Shown: positions 41,701-53,100 of the stretch, one piece after another
How positions within the stretch are numbered: position 1 is the stretch's first letter
Layout: each line of letters begins with the position of its first letter
Assembly (NCBI GenBank): GCA_940671915.1
Contig: CALNVZ010003434.1
Span: 11,363,671 to 11,427,670 of the forward strand
DNA from: Paracentrotus lividus
Taxonomy: Eukaryota; Echinodermata; Echinoidea; Camarodonta; Echinidae
Reading direction: 5' to 3'
Length of the DNA: 64,000 nt
Translations under genes and position numbers: made by a program
The notes under the pieces: generated by a model
Database searches by the model: none
Told to the model about the DNA's origin: nothing
What the model saw: only the letters and a program-made list of their open reading frames with translations

Positions 41701-44700
41701 CTCCTGTACCTAGCACCAGCCATGCTCACACGCCAGAACCACATCCGCAACCTCCAAAGACTCCACCTACAACCATAGCTGCGGTCAGGGAGGCAGCAGC
41801 CAGGGAACTGGCAGCTAGAGAAGCAGCCTTACAGCAAGCTGCTCTTAGGGAACTGGCCATGTCACACCAGTGGGTGGATACAGTACAGGTGGCCAGGAGA
41901 ATCAAAGATATCCTGGCTGATAATAACATTGGACAGAGATTATTTGGGGAGGTGGTGTTGAACATGAGTCAAGGATCAGTGAGTGATCTGCTCTCCAGGC
42001 CTAAACCATGGGACAAGATGACAGCCAAAGGAAGAGAACCGTTTATCAAGATGCTCCAATTCTTATCAAGTCATCATCATCTTGAAAGGCTCAAGATTAT
42101 CAATCTCCAGAAGAAAGGTAAGTGTTCTTTCAAAGATATATTTAAAATTTCTTGATTGTACATTTGTGCTCAAGTATTTTGTATAATATTGATTGTAGTT
42201 CATTTCATGCTAGAGCCAAATTTGAATTTACTCAATTAATTGTCCCCGCCGAACGAGTTCGAGCAGGGGACTATGAAACGGGCTCCGTACGTATGTGTGT
42301 CCGTCCGTCCGTCCGCCGTGGCGTCGTATGTGATCAAAATCTTCAATTTGCTACTCCTTCGCCATTTTTCATCCGATTTCGATTCCGTTTGCTTTATATG
42401 ATAGCACTAGGTGATGGCTACCAAACTTATCACAGAATTTTGACCTTTGACCTTTGAACCTGGTTTTGACCTATATTGTTAATTGGCTACAAAATGCTAC
42501 TCCTTCGCCATTTTTCATCCGATTTCGATTCTGTTTGCTTTATATGATAGCACTAGGTGAGGGCTACAAACTTTTCACGGAATTTTGACTTTTGACCCCT
42601 TTGACCTTTGACCTTCATTTTTGACCTATATTGTTAATTGGCTACAAATGCTACTCCTTCGCCATTTTCATACGATTTCGAATCCGTTTGCTTCATATGA
42701 TAGCACTAGGTGAGGGCTACAAAACTCTTTCACGGAATTTTGACTTTTGACCCCTTTGACCTTTGACCTTGATTTATACTTATATTGTACATTGGCTACA
42801 AAATGCTACTCCTTCACCATTTTTCATCCGATTTCGATTCTGTTTGCTTTATATGATAGCACTAGGTGAGGGCTACAAACTTGTTCACAGAATTTTGACT
42901 TTTGACCCCTTTGACCTTTGACCTTCATTTTTGACCTATATTGTTAATTGGCTACAAAATGCTACTCCTTCGCCATTTTTCATCCGATTTCGAATCCGTT
43001 TTGCTAATATGATAGCACTAGGTGAGGGCTACAAAATTTGTTCACGGAATTTTGACTTTTGACCCCTTTGACCTTTGACCTTGATTTATACTTATATTGT
43101 ACATTGGCTACAAAATGCTACTCCTTCACCATTTTTCTTCCGATTTCGATCCCGTTTGCTTTATGTGATAGCATAGGTGATGGCTACAAAATTTCTTCAC
43201 CGAATTTGACCTTTGACCTTTGACCTTTATTTTTTACCTATATTGTTAATTGCCTACAAAATGCTACTCCTTCGCCATTTTTCATCCGATTTCGATTTCG
43301 TTTGCTTTATGTGATAGCACTAGTGTAGGACTACAAAACTTCGTCACAGAATTTTGAATTTTGACCCCTTTGACCTTTGACCTTCAATTTTACTTATATT
43401 GTACATTGGCTACAAAATGCTACTCCTTCACCAATTTTCATCCGATTTCAATTCCGCTTGCTTTATGTGATAGCACTAGGTAATAGCTACAAAACTTCTT
43501 CACAGAATTTTGACCTTTGACCTTTGACCTATATTGTTAATCGGCTACAAAATGCTACTCCTTCGCCATTTTTCATCTGATTTCGATTCTGTTTGCTTTA
43601 TGTGATAGCACTAGGTGAGGACGACAAACTTCTTCACAGAATTTTGACTTTTACCCTTTTGACCTTTGACCTTGATTTTCGACCTTTATTGTTAATTGGC
43701 TACAAAATGCTACTCCTTCACCATTTTTCATCTGATTTCAATTCCGCTTGCTTTATGTGATAGCACTAGGTGATGGCTACAATACTTCTTCACCTTTGAC
43801 CTTGATTTTTACCTATATTGTTAATTGGCTACAAAATGCTACTCCTTCGCAATTTTCATCCGATTTCGATTCCGTTTGCTTATGTGATAGCACTAGGTGA
43901 GGACTACAAAACTTCTTCACAGAATTTTTGACCTTTGACCTTTGACCTTGACTTTGACCTATATTGTACATTGGCTACAAAATGCTACTTCCGCGCCATT
44001 TTTTACCCGATTTCGATTCTGTTTGCCTTATGTGATAGCACTGATCGTAATATAATGGAAATTTTACATTATCGGCGGGACATATATTACGCATCGCGTA
44101 ATTTACTAATCCACTTGTTTATAACTATTCTCACATTACTTTTAATTTGCTTTTAAGATTTCAGCTAGTACTGCCTTTTTATGAGCAAATTCACTACAAC
44201 TACTTTTAGCTTTTATAAATCTGGATTAACAAGAAGGAGTGTTTATGACGTTGAAATCATTAGCAAAATGTTTCAGAAGTGTTTACAAGTAACGTTCTTT
44301 TCTTGTTCAGGTAAGGAGTCACCTCCAGGACCCACTGCCATAGCATCTCCTGTCAAAGCTTCCTCAGATGAACCATTAACAACATCCTAGCTCTTGCCAA
44401 ACAAGAAATGGAAGGCCCAGAGAGCCATGGCTCACGAGCACGCAAGGCGTATGGCCCATGAAAGAGAGGAGTATGACAGACATTCGCTGCGCTCCAGCCC
44501 AGACAGTACCATTCATTCTCCCAAAGACTCCTCTACGCAATGAAAGTGAAGCATTGGACATGTCCATGGGTTCGGACATGAGGCATCTGCGAGACCTCCG
44601 GAGGCGCTCCCTCAATTTCCCTGTCGAGCGAGAGCAGAGAGCCATCCAGCCCAAACTTGAATGGCGACATCGCCAGAAAGGTAGAGGAGACCCTGGAGAA

Positions 44701-47150
44701 TATCAGCAAGACCCATGCTATGATGCAGGACAGCAGTGCCTTGACGTCGGGTTATGGTCCAGGTAGGGCTCCAAGAGAATCCTTCCACCGCTCTCGTGTG
44801 ATCAGTATGAAAACAGTAAAGAAGTAGACACTGTGGATATTGCCAGACAGGTGCGAGAGCTGCTGGTCAAGGAAACATACCCAGAGGGTGTTTGGTGAGC
44901 ACATCATCGGCATGTCCCAAGGCAGTGTGAGTGATATCTTGTCCAACCAAAGACATGGGATAAGCTCACTATCAAAGGCAAAGAACCTTTCATCAGAATG
45001 AAAATCTGGCTTGATAATGGAGCAAGAATGGACAAACTGAAGGAGCTGGTCCGCAGAGGAAATTATTCCTTTACAGATATGTGTAAGTGATCACACACCT
45101 ACCTGTCTCATTACTTACGTTAGCATTTCATGTATTTTGTACATTTAAACAAACTTTTTTATTTTAACTCATCATAATGTACTTTTATATCTAATCTCAA
45201 GTATAATAAAAAGTCCCTAATTTTCACATTTATTCATTCATGTGTATGAAAAGTGATAAATATAAATAAATGTACCTATATTGCCTAAGTTTAGTATTAC
45301 TTCTATTAAATTATACTTAATATTATCTTATTTTTATTCTCCCAACAGCCAATTCGTTCCAAGCAGACACCACTACGCCAAACTCTAATTCCTCAAGTCC
45401 TGTCCAAGTGTAGAAGATCAACCACTTCCATTGCTTCCAGCTTCGCATATCACAAAGAGCTCCACCACCAACGTTCTACATCTTCGCCTCACTCCTCCAA
45501 CTCTACCCCAACCCCTAAACAATCTCTCCTGCCCCATTATCCCAGCCCCCATCATCACCACGCCCACGCCCTCACCTAGGGCCTACCTCCAGAGCCCTTC
45601 CTCACCAACGCCATGCGGAACTGCCCCTGTCCATGAGCAGGCAGCCATGATCGAGTACCTGGACACCTTCGCTGTAACACAACAGGTAAAGAACCTACTG
45701 CAGCAACATGGTTTAGGTCAGAAGGCTTTTGGAGAAGCAGTTCTAGGGCTGACCCAGGGATCAGTCAGTGACCTTCTGTCCAAGCCAAAGATGTGGCTAA
45801 AGCTGAGCATGAAGGGAAGAGAGCCTTACGTTAGAATGTACCTCTGGCTGCAGGACCTTGAAGGCATCTCCAAGGTCAAGAACTACAAGCCAAAAAGAAA
45901 AGGTCAGTCTTGATAACTGTGCTGTCATCTCTCTAGCTCTCTATTTGTTTCAACTGTGCACCAACATGTGCTCTGGCTCTAGTTACTCTGGTCTTAGCCT
46001 GTGTAAAGTTAGGATTAGAGATGGAATTCAGTTTTTTTCAAATGTTAGATTTAGGGTTTAGTCTAGGGTTGAAATTAAGAATTAAGTTGAGAATTGTCTG
46101 CAACATCAAAGTCATTTAAAATCACTGAGCTAATACATTCTTGATGTACAAATATTGTGTCAACAGGATGTTTTATTTGATCAATGTTGTGAAAAATGCT
46201 ACAATGAATATTTCCCAAAAGTAAATCTACAAGCAAATCTCAGATTAACAAATAACCAAGTTAACTGTTAGCAATTGAAAATAATTATGTGTAGGAATAT
46301 TTTAGTTGCTACTAATAAATAAATGGTATGTGTCAATATATATAATGTTGATATATCATTCTTCTTTTCTTTATGTCACTACAGCAAGAAGGTATGTGAT
46401 GGTGAACTTCAACCTGGTAACTCACAAGGGGTGAACAGCCCCCTTCAAAGAGAGCCCGTGTCTTGCTGACTCCCGAGGAGAAAGATTGTCTGAAGGCCTC
46501 CTACGACAAAGAACCCTACCCACGCAGGCCACCATAGATGCCTTAGCAGATCAGCTGAATCTTCCAACATCCACAGTCATCAACTGGTTCCACAACCATC
46601 GCTCCAGGCTCAAACGCGGGGCGGCCAACGTGGACCCGGAGAACCGCCTGGTGTTCCACACCCACACAGAGAGCGATATGTCGGCCAGCACGCCTTGATG
46701 CAGGAGGAAGTGTCCCGGAGGGCTGCTTTGGATGAGAGGTTGCGCCAGGCGAGGGACAATGGGGATGTTAAGGAAGACTCGTCGCAGGATGGGATGGATG
46801 AGGAGAGGGTGAATGATTTGAAACAGGCCATCGTTGCATTGGAGAACGCGAGCAGGGAAGAGGAGGGGAGAAACCAAGAGAGGGCCAGATACCATGTGAG
46901 ACGACCGGAAGACTGGATGGAAGGTCAAGAGGAAGAGATGGAGGATGACGTGGAGTATGATGAGGATGATGAGGAGGAGGAAGAGGATGTCAAAAACATC
47001 AACCGTGAGCAATCAACTGATAAGACAAGAACATGCAAGTGGAAGACAGGAGCAGGAGGATGAGAAGAAGGCAAAGAGACCCAAGCTTGATGATACTGTT
47101 CACAGATGCAGAATGGTGTCAAGGAGGAGAAGGGAGTGGGAGTTCTGAGA
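17674..47150 (+). CDS. CUX1: CUX isoform of CUX1 (three CUT repeats plus homeodomain transcription factor), 15 exons
   Basis: Shared exons 1-11 joined to exons at 41,452, 44,311, 45,349 and 46,385. Order: coiled-coil N-terminus (about residues 1-429), Gln/Pro/Ala-rich linker, CUT1, CUT2, CUT3, homeodomain with [17 protein letters not shown], acidic Glu/Asp-rich tail. About 1,300 residues, a little shorter than human CUX1 (1,505). Known role: CCAAT-displacement/Cut family nuclear DNA-binding regulator; each CUT repeat and the homeodomain contact DNA. His in WFHN of helix 3 is the Cut-class signature. Odd: CUT1 is intact, but the exons for CUT2, CUT3 and the homeodomain need about a dozen 1-2 nt corrections to stay open, so the conceptual protein is broken as assembled. 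Conservation in the broken frames argues for consensus error rather than a pseudogene. The stop codon is uncertain (47,063-47,275). Confidence 0.92.
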
Positions 47151-50100
47151 CGATACTTCTTTCAATACCAAACACCCTCTCTGCAATGCATGTTTCTAGA
47201 TGTCCTGTGAATGCAATAACCCGTATTAATGGCAGGGAACTAAAGTCTGGGGCTCGTATTTTTTCATTGTCATGATTGTGATTCAAACTAATTCACTGCC
47301 TCTGAAGGTATATGACCAGTTGGCTTCTTCCAATGGCAGTATGATGAAATCAAAAGTGATTGTTCTATTTTTTATGTATTTTTGAACAAAAAGAGCTTTC
47401 CTATTTAATGATGATCAAAGCTTTGGTAGAATAAATATTGATTAATTCATTTGATAAATGTCTATCAGCAAATCGATTCAAATATGAACCAAATTTTGTC
47501 CCTTGTACCATTCCACTTGTCTGTTATTTTTTTGTTGATTAGTGGACCCTTTTGAACCTCTGTTCTATTTTTGCTCTTAGATTACATTCCCCAATTTGGG
47601 ACGTGAATTGTTCAGTGCTTGTCTCAAAATTCTTTTTTTATATGAAATTCACGTAGTATTTTTGGAGCTGGATCTTCAAAGACGACTTTAACAACAATCC
47701 TCACCTCTCCCCTAGCATATTTTTATGTCACAATAAATAATGTTCCTGTTAATCGACTTTGTAGGATATCTGGAGGATACAATGATTTTTAATCATGTCA
47801 GGAAAATTCATTTTCATTAGCTTTCATTATATTTGTTGAATCATGAGCAAATTGTTATTGAAAAATAATACTGGCGATTGAAATATAACTAAAAACAGTG
47901 AATATCCATTTTCATGGAGCCCCGTTTGATAATCATGTTTGCAAAACTAAATGTATTTCATACTTTGTTATGAAGTGAAATTATTATTAATGAAATTGAA
48001 AGTTATATATTCAGCAGTATTGATCATGTATTTAATTTCTCAACTCTAATTATTTAAAATTCCTCCAGGTACAATGAAATGAAAAATTCTGCTTTGAACA
48101 AAGTACAAAAGAATATGAGAGAGAACAAAATGGTTGCCTCTATGGAGAGTGCAAAACAGCAGGATGAGAAATGTGTCAATAATACTTCCATTCATGTGAA
48201 CCTGTTGAAAATTAATATTTCTTTTAGCAAAACATAGATATAGAATTCATTTACAAAGTACTTTATTTAATCTTATTTGTCAGTCGAGATGAAATGAAAT
48301 GAAAACTGCTTTAATTGGTGCTCGCTTGTGGCTACTTACCAAACTCAAACAATATTATATTTATATTTGATGTGCCATTTATTTGAATACTTTCCAGTGG
48401 TGAACGTGAGGCTATCTGTGATTAAGAGCTATTTAAGCATCAAACCTTTATACCCTTACAATCACAATTTCTTTGTAGTAGATGAAATTGTGATTTCTCT
48501 TCAAATTTCTTTGAAACCAATGTTTAATATTCATTGATTGTATTCTCACTTGCTATTTCACTATGTAAATTTGTACATATTTTCCATTTTTTTCTTAAAA
48601 ACTTCAAACTGTAATCTTATTTCATGTTAGTACAGTACACAGTGTTTAGATAGTGATTGTAGTTTTACTTGCCTTCTGTGTTCTATTTATTTTATATCTT
48701 GCTGTATTCTGTTTCACATTCAAAGTACTTAGGTATTCATACTTGACATAGGTCAATCATTATCATGTCTTCAATATTTATTTTTAGGTTGGCGATATAT
48801 ATATGTGCACTCAAGGATATTGAGCGATGTACTAATTATTAAAAAAAATGAAAGAAAAAGGGCTCACATGAAACTAGCAAGGATAACATTTAGCCTTCAT
48901 TTGCATTCACGCTCTGTTATATGTCAGAAGGGTATTATCTAATTCATAATGGGGAATTCCCTTTTGGCTCTTTACAACCAGAACTATATATTTGTGTTAC
49001 ACAAGGCAATTAAGCTTGCAGAAGTACCAGCAATCAGTGCATACATTATGCTTGATGTGTTTTAATTTGCATCTCATCCACACTAGATACATACACATGG
49101 TCATCTAGTGGCTGATTGGGAATGGGGTGGTGTCCAAGTACATTTTTTATGTGAGCAAAGTTTGTACCTAACCAAATTTAATCAGAACTGTTCTGGAACC
49201 TGGTGGGAGTGAAATATGACACATTTCAACAAGAGTATTCATGCAATTCAACCATTTTTTAAAAACAAAAAACATATTTCTTAACAGAATTATGGGTTGA
49301 CATACTCTGTGATTCTATGTTGACCATTCATGTACTCAGAGCAAGTAGAGAGGAAATTCTGTTAAATTAATTTCCAAGTTTCTGAGTTGAGGTACTTTCA
49401 TTACTGGAAGGTTAGTTGATCCTGTTTATCTATTGTTTGAAATTGAAATTGATCAATTGTTGGGTAATTTAGCGCAAGAAGAACTTGGGAAGGTGATATG
49501 GTGCTGTATACTATTTTTCTCACATAACAAAAGAAATGAACAAATACGCAATCAGAACAAACTTTTATTGATGATAATCTCTCTCAAGCTATTATGTCCT
49601 GTCGTAGCTTATTATTCAATATGGATCAGTATTTGGTCTCATAACAAAAATAAAATAAAATAAAATAAAATCATGAGAGACATAAATTTAATTCGTAAAG
49701 AACAACAACAGTATTCAAAATGTATCTGCCATATATCTTTAACAGTAACTAGTGTCAGATCGGATATGGAGATATATTTTAACATTGAGATTTTTCTTCT
49801 TTTCTTCAATGTGTTAAATTTGAATTGTTTTGTAGGAGGATAACATGTTTTCAGCGATCAAATATTTCATGGCTGGTTATAGATTTTGATGAATAATGGT
49901 GACATTCTGAAGTTGGCTATATTTTGAAATGTAGTGGATGGGGGAGGGGATTTAACCCTAATCAGACTGGGGTGTTTTGGTAGCTGTCAAGACTGGGGGG
50001 GGGGGGCCATGATGGCCCCCCCTAAGATCTCGGCTGCCGATCGCGCGACCGCGCCGAAATTTGCATGATGGTAGTGAGCCATGTAATCTACAAGACTGCG

Positions 50101-53100
50101 CTTTTAATTTTTCCAAAATAATATGAATTTTTTATATGAATTAATTATGCTAATTTATGCATGAAATCATACTTTTTGCTCTAATTGAAAAATAAAGCTC
50201 CTAGAATGCTAATTTTGTGTATTATTATTTCTTATAGCATTCCTAACAATTGTACTTGAAAAAAATTCTCGTTTCAAATTAATTTCTTATGTATTTTTAT
50301 GTTTTATGAATTTCTTATGTATTTCTTTGTTTTTTCGACCTTTGTTTTTCTTTTTTTTACGCAAAAATCATTTAAGAACCATTTTTAAGCATAAATATGC
50401 TAAAATAAATCTATTTCAGCCAATGAAAGTGAAAATAATCATATCTTTTTGAATTAGGTAAGAAAACTCAATTTGCATTGACTTTGTACACAAAATCACG
50501 TTTTTGAGCCATTTTCGGTCTGACAGATATTTTTGAAAATCGTGCAGTGACGTAATGGTACGACCGATTTTTGCGAAAATGGTTCCAAAAGATGCACGAG
50601 ACTTGAAAGTAAAAAGTCAGCAAGCGGCGCGATCAGAAAATTTCGTGCGGCGGAGTGGTCGCGGAAAATGTCGAGGGGGGGGCCATGATGGCCCCCCCCC
50701 AGTCTGATTAGGGTTAAAGGAAGGGGCTGGGGGGGGGGGGGGGGGGGGGGTAGGTGAGGGAGTAAGATATAATTAGTATAGAACCAATTTTAAATGTATT
50801 TTTGAGAAATTATGTCTGCAGATGCTGTCTTAAAATGATGGGATAAGCAATTTAAATTCTTAGAAACAAGATAAAGTTTTTTAGCACAATTTATTTAAAC
50901 AGTTAAAATTGCCTTCCTTAGACACGATATGCAAATTAAAGGGAATGCATGGAGTCTCAAATATCTTTTAGTTAGGTAACTCCACCTAATGTAGCCATTA
51001 GCTTGCAATATCAGTAAAATGGGCATGATCCATTATCCACAAGTGATAAGGGAATGAGACTCTGTGATGGACTTTTTTTATACAGGTTTGAAAGTACCAG
51101 TGTATGCCTTGTAATGTATTAGGAAGAAGTGAATTTAGTGCCATATTATATTAATCATGCCATATCAAATAATGTATTCATATGTCTAAGCCATTACATT
51201 CTTACCAGCTTCAAACTTATTAATATATTTTTCATTAAAAATGAAAGGATATAAGACTGAAATTACGGATTTAAATTCACTAATTTTATGTAATTGAGCC
51301 ATTAGTTAAATGATTATAGGCTGTTTTAATATTTATAATTTCATGTACATGTATATCTGTCATATTACATGTTTTCAGTTCTTTCCATATTATATTATGT
51401 CCTTTTCATTTTCATGGTATATTTAAATTTGGGCTTAGGACATTTCAGACTTGTTTACTCAGTTTACAAGCATTATCAGTTGTTGTTATACCTGGCAAAT
51501 TCATTACCATAAAGACATGAACACACCTTAGAATCATGTTACAATTTTTGAAATTGAGAAGAACTCCACAGATATTGGTGCTCATGTGGTATGTTATTCT
51601 ATTTGATATGTTTGTATTATACATGTATAATGTTATAAACTAGCACAGCCAAAGTTACTTGTTATTCAGTGCATTATGCATCTACTTATTTCATGTAAAT
51701 CCTTTTGGGCGTAGAGGCAAAGTCTTATTTATTCAACCCAGGCTGAAGGTACATACATGTATTCAATATTTATAGTTGTATCATTTGCTTTGTACTACTA
51801 GCAAAGGTTCTGGTTAGCATGAGGTATGGGGAAACAATTAGAAACTTTCTAATTCCCCTGAGTTCAAAGGGAAGACAGAGAGAAATAATCACATCAAAAA
51901 TATAATATTCCAATGGTTTGGTATTCATCCATTTTAGATTTTTAAAATTGAAACACTATATCTGTTAACATTTCACATCCATACCCCCGGTATGCACGGC
52001 TTGACACTTATGAGCTTGGTACATATTGGACCCCAACAAAATGGGTTTAGTTTTAGTAAATCTGGAAATCTTTAAGCTTTCAAAGTTCATTATATGATCT
52101 TATGAGATCTTACCAAACCTATGTACAACCCAGCTTTAAACATGCATAATACACTCAAAAATTACATCCAAACTCTGAAAAATTATCTCTGGATTTCTGA
52201 CTTATGAGACAAATGATAGCCCACACAATGTTGAACATGAATACTGGGGAAAAGAAGTGGAACAATATATTTAACAAATATTGGAGACAATTTTATGCCT
52301 TCTAACTGATTTTGCCATGTAACCAGCATAGTTTTGTAGTATGTGTCTTTGTGCTGCATTGTATGTGCGTTACTATTTATCTTGCCATTATTATTATTAT
52401 TATTACAATTATTACTTTGTATACATTTCATATATATATGATAACACGCAAACCGCTACGTAACTCTGTAATATGGACCGCTGAGAGTTCAGAGGGGTTT
52501 AACCCTTTCACTACCATATATTGAAGTGTACATGTAGTATGTTAATGATGAGCACATCACTTATTGGTAATGAGAGCATGAACCCTTCCTGCCTTGAGCG
52601 GACGATATGTGATCGACTTCCAAGAAGCTAACAAAAATACTGAGCAAAAGAATCACAAACATTTTTTTTTCTACAGATTGTAAATGTAAGAACAAAATGG
52701 AGTTTTTCAGTGGCGACTGAAGTAAGATCCTTTTTAGAAGGATGATTTTTCCATTCAAGACACATGAATAAAAGACATTGTCTTACATATTTCTAAATTA
52801 TATGTATCTGTCTTTGATATTTATTGCTGTTGTGTGATGGGTAATGCTCTGATTTACTGTGTGGTCTAAATTCAGGGAATTAAAAACAAAAAAAAACGTT
52901 ACAGTTTAAAGAAAAGAAATACTGTCAGATAGATGAAGAACTGAGACAGGAAGGATGGAGAGAGAGAGAGAGAGAGAGGGAGGGATAGAAAGAGTACAGT
53001 CCACTCCTATTATAACAAAAGGCGGATGAAAAGGGGACAAATACTGTGTTCAAACAAAATCTTGCTGTACTGAATTCATGGCATATTTATTTCACATTTT

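Noticed and set aside
46551..47012. 153-codon ORF on the - strand
   Set aside because: Antisense shadow of the homeodomain and acidic-tail exon; Ile/Leu-rich because the sense strand is GA-rich.
44311..47150. CUX half as a pseudogene
   Set aside because: CUT2, CUT3 and homeodomain residues stay conserved across every break and junction phases are intact; decay would have eroded residues as well as frame.
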